A stretch of DNA of 64,000 nt from Streptomyces sp. D2-8 (GCF_023184515.1 NZ_JAAHBP010000005.1:284039-348038); one strand, 5' to 3'. Positions 8,855 through 17,283 are shown, numbered from the stretch's first letter. Notes: generated by a model from the letters alone, not told the origin. Numbers and translations are program-made.

Positions 8855-11020
8855 GTGTGTGAAGAGCTGGGGTTCGAGAGACTTCTGGGCGATGAGGGCT
8901 TCTTCGCGCGTCTCTTCGGGCGGGCGCCGTCCGGGGCCGGGCGGGATCCGCTGTACGGCCCCGACCTGCCCGTCGTCCTGCTCACCGGCGGCCCGGGCAT
9001 GGGCAAGGGCCGGCTGCTGCGCGCCGTGCGGGATCGTTTCGGCGCCAAGGTGCCGGTGATCCACCTGGACTGCGCCTCCCCGGTGTTCGCGGACCGGGCG
9101 GAACCGGAACCGGGCGCACGCTCGACCGCGACCGAGGCCCTGGCCGAGGTCGCCCACCGGCTGCGCACCTGGCAGGGCACGGGCGGCTCGTTCGCCTTCC
9201 CGCGGCTCTTCGCCGGCCTCGCCATGGTCGCCACCGGCGTCGCGGACGGCACGCCCGAGGCAGTCGCGACGGAGGCCGAACGGTACGAGAACCTGGCCCA
9301 GCGGCCACGCCTGCGCGGCCTGGGCACCGGCGACTTCTGGCGGGGCGTGCTGCACGGCGCCATCCGCAACCTGCTGACGACCCTGTCCGGTCAGGCCTTC
9401 GACCCGTACTCGGCGGCCGTCAGCAACGCCCTGCTGGACGCCCTCTTCGAGCGCGCGGCCCCGCGGGGCAGGGCCGAACTGGAGCGGGTCTACGGCGCCT
9501 ACCCGGGCGCGGCCGGGCAGCCCAGGATCGGGCTGCGCATCCTCGCCGCCGACTTCCGGGCCGGCGGCGAGGCACGCGAGGTGGCGGAGAGCTTCCTCTT
9601 CCGGGCCCTGCGCGAGGACCTCGAGGCGGCGTACGCCTCTCCCTCCGGCTGGCTCCGCCGCGTCGGCCGCCCGGGCCTGCTGCTGGACCACGCCGAGTCG
9701 TCCCCGGGCGAGCAGCTGCTGCGCGCCGTCCTCACCGACCGCCGGGGCGGGCAGCGCGACCGCGTCGTCATCGTCGGCACGGCCCGCCGCGCGGACGGCG
9801 GTGCCTTCCTGCACGGCGGCCTGCCGCCCGCGACGCCCCCGGCGGAGTACCGGCCCGCCGACGGCGCCCCGCCCGCCTGGTCCCGCCGCGGGGACGACGC
9901 CGCGGGCCCGGGGCCCCTCGCCGACGGTGTGCTGTTGCTGCGGATGCCGCTGCTCACCGGCGACCAGCTCCGCCGGGAGACCGTACGAAGACAGCAGCGC
10001 GCCGAGCCGGAGGGCGGCACCAACCGCCGCCGTATCGACGCGGCCGTGGCCCGGCTCAGCGGCGGCCGACCGCACACGGTGATCCGCCTCGCCACCGCCG
10101 CGGCGTCCTTCCGCATGCCGGCCGACGCCAACGACCGGGACATCCTGGGCGCCCCCTTGCGGCTCCCCGGCGACGACGCCCCCGAACGCCCCGTCGCGGA
10201 CGTCCTGTTACGGGAGCTGATCCTCGACCAGCTCCCCGTACAGCTGCCGGACGAACACCACGACCAGTGGCTCGACCTCCTCACCCACCTGTCGGTCGCA
10301 CACGACTCGGAGTGCGCGGACGTCCTGCTCCGCCACCACCAGCAGGGCCACGTCCACCACCTGACCGCCCATCACGTCTCCCGGCTCCTCATCGACACCG
10401 GCTGGCCCACCTGCGAACGCCACTTCATCGGCGACTTCGGCCTCCGCCAGCTCCTCGTGCACCGGCTCTACGGGCTGCGGCCGGGCGGCGCCGCCTGGTA
10501 CGCCGACCACCACCTGCTGCGCGACCACTACGCCCGGCGCGCGGACGGACGGCAACCGCCCCCGGGCGACGGCGCCTTCCGGTCCGTCACCGCGCACCGG
10601 ATGAACCACCACCTGGTGTCCGGCGGCGCCGACGACGTCGTCACCCACCTCGCCGCCACCCTCCCCGGCCGCCCCCTCGAGTGGTGCGCCGAGCTCCTGG
10701 AGATCGCGCAGGCGCCGTACCCAGGCGGTGCGGACGCCCGACGCGGGCGCGCCCAGGGCCTGGTGGGGGCGGACGGCCCGCCGCTGCGCCGCACCGTCGA
10801 CCAGCTGCTGCACGCGGTGTGGCTGTGCGAGGAGCGGACCAGGCCCACCGGCAAGGAGACGGCCCGCACGCTGGCCAAGCTGCTCGACCTGCTCTCGATC
10901 ATGGACTTCGACGGCGCGGGCCGGCTCAGCAGGACGGCGACGGACTGGAGCGCCCTGGCGGAGAACGAACAGCCCCTGCTGCGCTGCACGTGCACCGAAC
11001 AGCTCCGGCGAAGGAGATAA
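8855..11020 (+). CDS. Large P-loop ATPase of unknown function (STAND/AAA-like), contains a TTA codon
   Basis: 721 residues from GTG 8855, which has a good GGGGGAA site. A Walker A loop (GGPGMGKGR, about residues 44-52) follows an N-terminal helix. A plausible Walker B (GRPGLLLDHAESS) sits near residue 272 and a VVIVGTARR sensor-like strand near 310. The first half therefore looks like a STAND/AAA+ nucleotide switch. The C-terminal half is helical (HHDQWLDLLTHLSVAHDSECADVL, RPLEWCAELLEIAQAPYP) without recognised repeats. There is no signal peptide or membrane helix. The gene has one TTA leucine codon at 10208 (codon 452), so full translation should depend on the bldA tRNA. Only 5 bp separate its stop from the next gene, a membrane-anchored ligand-binding-like protein, suggesting a sensor/ATPase pair. 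Function not recognised. Confidence 0.72.
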   Translation: MCEELGFERLLGDEGFFARLFGRAPSGAGRDPLYGPDLPVVLLTGGPGMGKGRLLRAVRDRFGAKVPVIHLDCASPVFADRAEPEPGARSTATEALAEVAHRLRTWQGTGGSFAFPRLFAGLAMVATGVADGTPEAVATEAERYENLAQRPRLRGLGTGDFWRGVLHGAIRNLLTTLSGQAFDPYSAAVSNALLDALFERAAPRGRAELERVYGAYPGAAGQPRIGLRILAADFRAGGEAREVAESFLFRALREDLEAAYASPSGWLRRVGRPGLLLDHAESSPGEQLLRAVLTDRRGGQRDRVVIVGTARRADGGAFLHGGLPPATPPAEYRPADGAPPAWSRRGDDAAGPGPLADGVLLLRMPLLTGDQLRRETVRRQQRAEPEGGTNRRRIDAAVARLSGGRPHTVIRLATAAASFRMPADANDRDILGAPLRLPGDDAPERPVADVLLRELILDQLPVQLPDEHHDQWLDLLTHLSVAHDSECADVLLRHHQQGHVHHLTAHHVSRLLIDTGWPTCERHFIGDFGLRQLLVHRLYGLRPGGAAWYADHHLLRDHYARRADGRQPPPGDGAFRSVTAHRMNHHLVSGGADDVVTHLAATLPGRPLEWCAELLEIAQAPYPGGADARRGRAQGLVGADGPPLRRTVDQLLHAVWLCEERTRPTGKETARTLAKLLDLLSIMDFDGAGRLSRTATDWSALAENEQPLLRCTCTEQLRRRR

Positions 11021-11025
11021 CGGGC

Positions 11026-12648
11026 ATGCCGAGATGGAAGAAGATCCTCTACTCCCTGCTGGGCGTGGTGGTGCTGGTCGCGGGCGTCGCGTTCATCACC
11101 TCCGTCATCCGCAAGCCCGACACCTGCGCCGGCGGCGTCGAGCGGATCGACGGCGAGTGCATCGGCGTCAACGGCGAGGGCTACGACTTCGGCACCCCGG
11201 AGATCGCCGGGGTGGCCCGGGCCATCGCCCGCGAGAACCAGCGGATCGAGAAACAGCCCCACGTCACGGTGGCGATGATGCTGCCGCTCCAGTCGGACCG
11301 CGAGGCCCTGCGCCGGCAGATGCGCAGCGACCTCCAGGGCGCGTACCTGGGACAGCGGCAGGCCAACGCGGGCGAGGGCGAACCGCCGAAGATCCGGCTC
11401 GTCCTGGCCAACCCCGGTCAGGACTACGGCCGTCAGGAGGAGGTCGTCGACGCACTGCTGCGGATGGCCGCCTCCCCCGAGGACCGGCTGCGCGCCGTCA
11501 CCGGCTTCAACCTGAGCCTCGCCACCACGGAAGCGGCCGTCGGACGCCTCACCGAGAACAACGTCCCGGTGCTGGCCGCCCGGATCAGCGGGGACCGGAT
11601 CGCGAACGAGGACCGGCCGGACGGCATGGCCGAGCTCCGCTTCCCGGGCCTGGCGCGCATCCTGCCCACCAACAGCGACGCGGCCCGGGCTCTGGCCGAC
11701 TTCAACGGCGACCGCGGCCGCCGGAACCTCAAGACGGTCCTGGTCTACGACAAACGCCCCGACGGCTATAACGAGTCGCTGGCCAGGGCGTTCAGCCGGA
11801 TCGAGGAGAAGGGCCCGGCCGGCCCCGCCGCGATGTCCTTCGAGTCCCCGTCCATCGACGAGGCGGGCTCCACCGGCAACCAGTTCACCCAGACCGCCAA
11901 CAACATCTGCGACTCCGAGGCGGACACGGTCTACTTCGCGGGCCGCACGCTCCACCTGCGCATCTTCGCCCTGAAACTGGCCCAGGTCGGCTGCAAGGGC
12001 CGGCACTACACGATCATCAGCGGGTCCGACGCGGCGTCCCTGCGCCAGGACATGACGGAGCAGGACTGGGCCCGGCTCCGGGGCGACGGCGGACGGGCGA
12101 AGGTGACGGTCCAGTACGCGGCCCCCGCCCACCCCGATGCCTGGACCACGGAACTGACGGCCTGGACGAAACGGTGGACGGCCACCCACCGCACCGGGCC
12201 GAAGCCTCAGGACCTGCCCCAGTACCTCGCCGAGCCGAAGGCGGCCCTGGAGACTCTGCGCGGCCAGATCACCGCGGCCCAGCGCGAGGGCGTCGATCTC
12301 GGCTCCGTGCCGAACCTCGAGGACTCCCGCACGATGCTCGTCCACGACGGCCTCATCACCATCGGCAAGGCCCTCCACCAGGCCCAGAAGGGCGGCCCGG
12401 AGACAACGGTCCCCAGCCTGGAGGACGTCGGACGCCAGTGGTCGCTTCTCCACTCCCGCCACCGGGTCCAGGGCACCAGCGGCCTGATCTGCCTCACGAC
12501 AGGCGGCAACGCCTACGACAAACCGGCCGCGATCGTCGAACTGGACCCGGGCCGCAGGGGCCGGGGCACACTGAAGTTCGTCGGCCTGGGCTGGCCGACG
12601 GGCAAGGAGCAGCCGAAGAACTGCGTGATCCCGAGCGACACGCCGTGA
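11026..12648 (+). CDS. Membrane-anchored periplasmic-binding-protein-like protein (type 1 fold)
   Basis: 540 residues. The AAGGAG site at 11011 lies inside the stop region of the ATPase gene. One N-terminal membrane helix (about residues 7-28, LYSLLGVVVLVAGVAFITSV) without a lipobox Cys places the rest outside the cell. A small CAGGVERIDGECIG loop carries a likely disulfide. From VTVAMMLPLQSDRE onward the sequence alternates strands and helices as in branched-chain amino-acid binding proteins (GAYLGQRQAN, VTGFNLSLATTEAA, NVPVLAARISGD, ARILPTNSDAARALADF, TVLVYDKRPDGYNESLARAF, YFAGRTLHLRIFALKLAQVGC). There is no permease or transport ATPase nearby, so a sensing rather than uptake role is inferred. 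Tightly coupled to the P-loop ATPase. Confidence 0.75.
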   Translation: MPRWKKILYSLLGVVVLVAGVAFITSVIRKPDTCAGGVERIDGECIGVNGEGYDFGTPEIAGVARAIARENQRIEKQPHVTVAMMLPLQSDREALRRQMRSDLQGAYLGQRQANAGEGEPPKIRLVLANPGQDYGRQEEVVDALLRMAASPEDRLRAVTGFNLSLATTEAAVGRLTENNVPVLAARISGDRIANEDRPDGMAELRFPGLARILPTNSDAARALADFNGDRGRRNLKTVLVYDKRPDGYNESLARAFSRIEEKGPAGPAAMSFESPSIDEAGSTGNQFTQTANNICDSEADTVYFAGRTLHLRIFALKLAQVGCKGRHYTIISGSDAASLRQDMTEQDWARLRGDGGRAKVTVQYAAPAHPDAWTTELTAWTKRWTATHRTGPKPQDLPQYLAEPKAALETLRGQITAAQREGVDLGSVPNLEDSRTMLVHDGLITIGKALHQAQKGGPETTVPSLEDVGRQWSLLHSRHRVQGTSGLICLTTGGNAYDKPAAIVELDPGRRGRGTLKFVGLGWPTGKEQPKNCVIPSDTP

Positions 12649-12731
12649 AGCGATCCGTCCCGCTGAGACACCTGACGCAACGAGGGCCCCGACCGGCTGT
12701 CGAAGCCACCGTCACTCGTGGGCCCCAGGCC

Positions 12732-12935
12732 CTAGGCCGCCCTGCGCCGCCCCGCGCGCATGCCCGGCCCGGGCTCCAGTGCGTCCTCGGGCGGGAAAAC
12801 CTCGTCCTCCCCGAAGTCCGGGGCCTGGAAGGGGTTTGTCGCCGGAGGCGGCGATGCTGCGGCGGAACGGCGGGGTTGCCCTTCCGGAGCGGAGAACAGC
12901 GAAGTCGGTTCGATGGGAGGTCTCTCTTTCGTTAC
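12732..12935 (-). pseudogene. Coding-like short frame with no usable start codon
   Basis: On the minus strand this frame encodes about 67 residues ending PPEDALEPGPGMRAGRRRAA and stop. It contains an acidic NPFQAPDFGEDEVFPP stretch and codon bias typical of the genome. No ATG, GTG or TTG precedes the likely first residues (VTKERPPIEP; the first codon reads GTA). The same frame is open back to the TAG stop of the CarD-like gene at 12981. It lies just beyond a GC-rich hairpin at 12937-12952. It may be a small gene whose GTG start mutated, an unusual start, or a read-through extension. No known family is recognised. Confidence 0.35.
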
Positions 12936-12936
12936 A

Positions 12937-12952
12937 GGCCCCGGACGGGGCC
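12937..12952 (-). terminator. GC hairpin after the CarD-like gene
   Basis: A perfect 6-bp GGCCCC/GGGGCC stem with a 4-base loop, 29 bp beyond the CarD-like stop. It lacks a clear U-run, so termination is plausible but not certain. Confidence 0.4.
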
Positions 12953-12980
12953 TGGCGTGCCGTGACCGGGCACAGCGGTC

Positions 12981-13202
12981 CTACAGCTTGGTCATCTTGC
13001 TGTACGGACTCAGGATCCGCATCTGCGACGAGCCGAAATCCACGAGTGCCGCGATTCCGTCCTCGATGCCGATCACGCGGCCGAGACCGTACATGTCATG
13101 AGTGACCTGGTCGCCCACGGCGAAGTGCTTGGGAGCCGGTGCGACGGGGGCCTTGAAGGGGCTGGTAGGCAAATGACGCTTGGGTGCAACAGGCTTAGTC
13201 AT
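12981..13202 (-). CDS. Small CarD/TRCF-like domain protein
   Basis: 73 residues. A basic Pro-rich lead (MTKPVAPKRHLPTSPFKAP) is followed by FAVGDQVTHDMYGLGRVIGIEDGIAALVDFG, the SH3-like fold shared by CarD and the RNA-polymerase-interacting domain of Mfd/TRCF. The C-terminal DNA-binding helices of CarD are absent, so only an RNA-polymerase or protein contact is suggested. The gene is monocistronic on the minus strand and reads away from the DUF3494 region. The fold assignment rests on the motif pattern; the role is unknown. Confidence 0.72.
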   Translation of the reverse strand: MTKPVAPKRHLPTSPFKAPVAPAPKHFAVGDQVTHDMYGLGRVIGIEDGIAALVDFGSSQMRILSPYSKMTKL

Positions 13203-13645
13203 CGACCCCAGTATGCGCCTAAGGCTCTCCGGTTCCCATAGGTCATCCGTTTCGCCTGGTCAGAAGGCTCCTCGGACGGCGGTGCGGCGAGGGAGCGGCC
13301 GAGATGCCGCCCGCGCCGGCCGAGGACGCGCCGACCGGGGCCCCTCCTCGCCGGCGCCCCGGGGCACGCCGCTTCGCGCGAGCGGCTCCCCGCCGGCCGT
13401 CGCGGCCGGCCCGCCGGGCCCCCAGCAGGGCCACTGCCGTCGCGCACTGTCGCCGGCTCCGCCAATTCCAATTCAAGCTATTTTCACAGCGCTGTGCGCC
13501 GTTCGAATGGTGGGCCATTTTTCTGTCTTCTGCAAGTCGGTTACAACGATATTCCTGCGTAATATGCGGCGGCGTAACAGCAACGAGGCTTCCCGGGTGA
13601 TCGGTAGGGCCCGGTATGCCATGGCCCACAGGAAATGGCTTTTCG
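13203..13645. other. Divergent intergenic region with an AT-rich island
   Basis: 443 bp between the CarD-like gene and the DUF3494 gene. The segment 13465-13580 is clearly poorer in G+C than its surroundings and probably holds the promoter of the DUF3494 gene. Candidate boxes (TTACAA at 13541, TAATAT at 13560) are too close together to be a confident pair. No convincing gene is seen in it. Confidence 0.4.
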
Positions 13646-14929
13646 ATGAAGCTGAAGATCCCTCAGGCACCAGGCCGCCGATCCTTCTCCGGTTCGCTGG
13701 CCTCGGCGCTCGCCGCCACGGTCGCCGCTGTGATGGTCGCTCTGACCCCGACGCAGGCGGTGGCCATCGCGACGCCCGTGCCTTTGGCTACGGCCGCGAG
13801 TTTCTCCGTTCTCTCAGGTCAGGGAGTCACCAACACCGGCCCCTCGGTGCTCAGCCAGGACCTCGGCACGCACCCGAATGCGTCCATCACCGGGTTCCCG
13901 CCCGGCCTCGTGCTCGGCGCCGTGCACGCGGCGGACGCCGTCGCACTTCAGGCCAAGTCCGACTTGGTCACGGCGTACAACCAAGCGGCCGGCCAGGCCA
14001 CGGACTTCGAGCTCCCGGCGGCCATCGGCGGTGGCCAGACGCTGCTCCCGGGCGTCCACACCGCTGAAGTCGGTGTCGGACTCACCGGCGACCTGGTCCT
14101 GAACGCCGGAGGAAACCCGAACGCCGTCTGGGTGTTCCAGATCCCCGAAGCCCTCACGACGGCGTCCTCCAGCCGCGTGCTCCTCACGAACGGCGCCTCG
14201 CCGTGCAACGTGTACTGGCAGATCGGCAGCTCGGCCACCCTCGGCACCGACTCCACGTTCGTGGGCACCATCATGGCTCTGGCCTCGATCAGCGCCAACT
14301 CGGGGACGGACATCGAGGGCCGGGCACTGGCCCGTGAGGGCTCCGTGACGCTCAACAACAACAGGATCTTCCTCAGCGGCTGCGCCGGCGCCACCGGTGG
14401 GACGACGACGGGAACGACCACCGGCACCACGACCGGCACCACGACCGGAGGGCTCCTCGGCGGCGGCCTCGTGACCGGCGGTCTCCTGGGCGGACCCATC
14501 GCGTCGCCCGGCATCACCTCGGGCAACGTCGCCGGCAACACGTCCGGGAACACCGCGGGCAACACGGCCGGGAACGCCGCCGGCAGCACGTCCGGGAACA
14601 CCGAGGGCAACACGTCCGGGAACACCGCGGGCAACACGGCCGGCAACACCACCGGCGGGAACGGCGGTGGCGACAACGGCGGGAACGGCGGTGGCCACGG
14701 CCACGGCCCGGGCAATGACGGCAAGCCCGGAAAGCCGGACCACAACGGCAGGCCCGACCACGGCAAGCCCGACCACCACAAGCCCGGCCACGGCGACAAG
14801 GCCGACCACGGCAAGCGGCCCCACGAGGGCTACGGCTACGGCGACCAGCCCCACGAGAAGTACGGCTACGGCGAGCAGCCCCACGAGAGCCACGGCTCCG
14901 ACGGGAAGCCCAAGGGCCACGACGTGTAG
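13646..14929 (+). CDS. Secreted DUF3494 (ice-binding-like) protein with Thr-Gly, Gly-Asn and His/Asp/Lys-rich repeat tail
   Basis: About 427 residues from ATG 13646; the upstream in-frame ATG at 13616 is an alternative. A signal peptide (about 1-40, ending TPTQAVA) precedes a DUF3494 right-handed beta-helix (about 45-250): SFSVLSGQGVTNTGPSVLSQDLGTHPNASITGFPPG, QIGSSATLGTDSTFVGTIMA and EGRALAREGSVTLNNN are the family signatures. DUF3494 covers ice-binding proteins and many secreted adhesin-like proteins. After it come TTTG repeats, Gly-Leu-rich segments, about a dozen GNT(A/S) repeats, a GGGDNGG stretch and a tail rich in His, Asp, Lys and Gly with repeats such as PHEGYGYGDQ. There is no LPXTG or membrane anchor. 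The tail could bind metal or wall polymers (inference). Two small membrane-protein genes follow. Confidence 0.85.
   Translation: MKLKIPQAPGRRSFSGSLASALAATVAAVMVALTPTQAVAIATPVPLATAASFSVLSGQGVTNTGPSVLSQDLGTHPNASITGFPPGLVLGAVHAADAVALQAKSDLVTAYNQAAGQATDFELPAAIGGGQTLLPGVHTAEVGVGLTGDLVLNAGGNPNAVWVFQIPEALTTASSSRVLLTNGASPCNVYWQIGSSATLGTDSTFVGTIMALASISANSGTDIEGRALAREGSVTLNNNRIFLSGCAGATGGTTTGTTTGTTTGTTTGGLLGGGLVTGGLLGGPIASPGITSGNVAGNTSGNTAGNTAGNAAGSTSGNTEGNTSGNTAGNTAGNTTGGNGGGDNGGNGGGHGHGPGNDGKPGKPDHNGRPDHGKPDHHKPGHGDKADHGKRPHEGYGYGDQPHEKYGYGEQPHESHGSDGKPKGHDV
14522..14655 (+). repeat. In-frame Gly-Asn-Thr coding repeats
   Basis: About twelve 12-base units of the form GGC-AAC-ACG/GCC-x within the DUF3494 gene, encoding NTSG, NTAG and NAAG units. 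The codons are nearly identical between units, implying recent slippage or unequal crossing-over. Confidence 0.8.
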
Positions 14930-14964
14930 GCAGCGCACTGCGGTCAGCCTGCTCACCCGATGAA

Positions 14965-15004
14965 CGGCGCGCGGCGGAATTCTCCTCGAGTCCGCCGCGC
15001 GCCG
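14965..15004 (+). terminator. 14-bp perfect hairpin between DUF3494 and DUF5819 genes
   Basis: A perfect 14-bp GC-rich stem (14965-14978 with 14991-15004) and a 12-base loop, without a U-run. It could terminate or stabilise the DUF3494 transcript while allowing some read-through to the downstream pair. Confidence 0.55.
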
Positions 15005-15067
15005 TCGGCGGCAGTCAGTCGAAAAAGCCCCGGCGTGAGCAGCTGATTCGAGAAAGGCAGGTAGGCG

Positions 15068-15787
15068 ATGTCGAGCGGAATTGACGCAGCGGACGCGAAG
15101 GAAATCCAGCATTTCGAATCCGGTCCGGACGCGCAGGAATGTCCTGACGCCACGGCCGCGCCGCCGCCCCAATTGCCGAGAGGCACCCGTGTACTCAGAT
15201 CGGGATGGTGCGCCGCGGTGGCCCTGTGCCTGGTGGCGAGTGTCGTCCACGTGTTTCTGGTGTTCCTCCACGTGGCACCGGCCAGCACCGTCTCCAAGCG
15301 CTACGCCCCGCAGGTCAACGCCTGGGTGTTCCCCTTCTTCGAACAGAACTGGCGGCTCTTCGCCCCGGACCCGGAATCCGTCAACCGGCAGATTCTGGTG
15401 AGAACCGCCCGCACGGACTCCGGCGGGTCGGTCCACGTGAGCCCCTGGTTCGACCTGACCGCCGTCGACGGCGCCGCGGTCGAACATCATCCCTTCCCGA
15501 GCCACACGGCACAGAACCTGCTGCGTCGTGCCTGGTCCGGCTACGTCGACTCGCACGGAGCGGACGACAGGGCGCGCACGGAACGCGCCGTGATGATGCG
15601 GACGTACCTGACCAACATCGCCGCGGACCGCGTCGCCGCCCATGAGGGCGGCACCTTCGACTTCGTTCAGCTCCGCGTCGTCACGCTGCCCGTCGCCGCG
15701 CCCGGCTCAGCGGCCGGCGACCGCCCGCCGAAACCGGCCGAGAACCGGCTTCTGCCCTGGTGGAAGGTGACCCGCCATGCCGAATGA
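15068..15787 (+). CDS. DUF5819 family membrane protein
   Basis: 239 residues. A soluble 45-residue lead precedes one membrane helix (about 47-70, AAVALCLVASVVHVFLVFLH). The conserved block of the family follows: NAWVFPFFEQNWRLFAPDPESVNRQILVRT and SPWFDLTAVDGAA. The domain after the helix is probably extracytoplasmic. The gene overlaps the HTTM gene by 11 bp. In actinobacteria DUF5819 and HTTM genes usually occur together, so they probably form one complex; its function is not known. Confidence 0.82.
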   Translation: MSSGIDAADAKEIQHFESGPDAQECPDATAAPPPQLPRGTRVLRSGWCAAVALCLVASVVHVFLVFLHVAPASTVSKRYAPQVNAWVFPFFEQNWRLFAPDPESVNRQILVRTARTDSGGSVHVSPWFDLTAVDGAAVEHHPFPSHTAQNLLRRAWSGYVDSHGADDRARTERAVMMRTYLTNIAADRVAAHEGGTFDFVQLRVVTLPVAAPGSAAGDRPPKPAENRLLPWWKVTRHAE

Positions 15788-16937
15788 GACGCGGAGGACG
15801 ACGCCCTCGGGCGCCGGCCGGTGGCTCGCCGACCGGATCACCGCGGTGTGGGACCTCCTGACCGGGCGGCCGGTGTCCCTGTACGCCGCGTCGGTGCTGC
15901 GCATCGGCTACGGGCTGCTCTACCTGATCTTCCTGCTGCGCGAGTTCCCGCACAGGGACGAGATCTGGGGCCCCGGGTCCCCGTGGACGCCCGCCCTGGC
16001 CCAGGAGCTCTTCGCGCAGACGGGCTGGTTCAGCATCCTGGCCCTGTCCGACAGCCGCGCCTTCTTCGAGCTCTGCTACGTCCTGGCCCTCGTCACGTCC
16101 ACGCTGTTCATGCTGGGCTGGCGGACCCGGGTCATGTCCGTCCTCTTCGCCGTCGTGGTGATCTCGTTCCACGCCCGCGCGATCTTCATGACGGACGGGG
16201 GCGACAACCTGGTCCTGCTGATGGCCCTCTACCTCGTCCTCACCGCCTGCGGCCGGCGCTGGTCGCTGGACGCGCGCAGACACCGACGCAAGGCCGTTCC
16301 CGCCGGCAGCGCGCCGCGACCGCCGAGCAGCCCCCTCACGCGAGAACTGCGTGACGCCAGGACCACTCTGGTCACCGCGGTGCACAACTGCGGCATGTTC
16401 GTCATCGCGGCACAGGTCTGCCTCCTCTACGGATCAGCCGGCCTGTACAAGGTCCAGGGCCCGTCCTGGGGTAACGGCACCGCTCTGCACTACGCCCTGA
16501 ACCTCGAACTCTTCCGGCCCTGGCCCGAGCTCTCGCACCTCGTGGACGAGCACACGCTCGCGATCGCCGTCGCCGGCTACGTGACCGTGCTCCTGCAGGT
16601 GGCCTTCCCGTTCGTGCTCTTCGGCAGGCTCAAGTACCCCGTGCTCACCCTGCTGCTGGGCATGCACATCGGCATCGCCGTGCTCATGGGGCTGCCGCTG
16701 TTCTCCGGGGCGATGATCATCGCGGACGCGGTGTTCCTTCCCGACCGCTTCTACGCCTTCCTGCCTCGCCTGTGCCGACGTGTGCCGCGGAGGGCGGACC
16801 GCGGCCGGCCGGTACCGGCAGGGGCGGCAGGCTCCGGAGCCGTACCCGCGCAAGGAGGCCCCGGCGGCGGGCTCGGCTCGAAGCACCGGGTCGTGCACCC
16901 CGCCGAGCGGGCGGCGAGCCCGAGGAGTGGCCCCTGA
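15777..16937 (+). CDS. HTTM-domain membrane protein (vitamin-K-dependent gamma-carboxylase-like)
   Basis: 386 residues starting inside the DUF5819 gene. The HTTM (horizontally transferred transmembrane) domain spans about residues 30-330 with roughly seven to eight helices. Seen are VLRIGYGLLYLIFLLREFPHRDEIWG, FFELCYVLALVTSTLFMLGWRTR, DGGDNLVLLMALYLVLTACG, LLYGSAGLYKVQGPSWGNGTALHYAL and FPFVLFGRLKYPVLTLLLGMHIGIAVLMG. The K in GLYKVQGPSW and the DGGDN and MHIG segments match conserved positions of the gamma-carboxylase superfamily, but bacterial HTTM substrates are unknown. The Arg/Gly-rich C-terminus (about 345-386) is poorly conserved. Likely one transcript with DUF5819. Confidence 0.82.
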   Translation: MPNETRRTTPSGAGRWLADRITAVWDLLTGRPVSLYAASVLRIGYGLLYLIFLLREFPHRDEIWGPGSPWTPALAQELFAQTGWFSILALSDSRAFFELCYVLALVTSTLFMLGWRTRVMSVLFAVVVISFHARAIFMTDGGDNLVLLMALYLVLTACGRRWSLDARRHRRKAVPAGSAPRPPSSPLTRELRDARTTLVTAVHNCGMFVIAAQVCLLYGSAGLYKVQGPSWGNGTALHYALNLELFRPWPELSHLVDEHTLAIAVAGYVTVLLQVAFPFVLFGRLKYPVLTLLLGMHIGIAVLMGLPLFSGAMIIADAVFLPDRFYAFLPRLCRRVPRRADRGRPVPAGAAGSGAVPAQGGPGGGLGSKHRVVHPAERAASPRSGP

Positions 16938-16953
16938 TGTCCCGCGCCCGGCG

Positions 16954-17283
16954 CTACGGCTGCTTGTCGCGGGCGGCTGAGGCCTGCCGGGTGTCCGCGC
17001 CGGAGCTGACGTGCCGCTGGGTCTCGTGCGGGCCGTGCCAGTCCAGGCACATCACCGTGGCGTCGTCCTCGAGCCGGCCGCCCGCCGCGTCCCGGACCGC
17101 GGACGTCAGCGTCAGCGCGGCCTCCCGCGGGTGCAGCCCCCGGGTGCGCTCCAGCAGGGCGGCCAGGTCGACCTTCCCCCCATGACGTTCGACCATGCCG
17201 TCGGTGAACATGAGCAGACGGTCGCCGGGGCGCAGATCGATGCAGACGGGCGAGGCCGCCATCCACCCGACGCCGCGGCGGAC
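16954..17283 (-). pseudogene. C-terminal remnant of a SpoIIE/PP2C-type phosphatase gene
   Basis: The minus-strand frame from about 17283 down to the TAG at 16954 reads [20 protein letters not shown], then [21 protein letters not shown], then [15 protein letters not shown]. This is exactly the last third of a SpoIIE-type phosphatase, including the TDGMVE and DDATVM metal-site motifs. The catalytic N-terminal two thirds (GDWYD and GDVxGHG motifs) are missing; the frame runs straight into the 62-bp direct repeat at 17284. The break at the repeat suggests truncation by the event that created the island boundary. Confidence 0.75.

Noticed and set aside
14522..14655. Regular repeats considered as a CRISPR array
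   Set aside because: Units are 12 bases, contiguous and in frame with a coding sequence; no spacers.
13814..15643. A 609-codon minus-strand frame
   Set aside because: Antisense to the DUF3494 and DUF5819 genes; its Val/Gly runs mirror the coding repeats.
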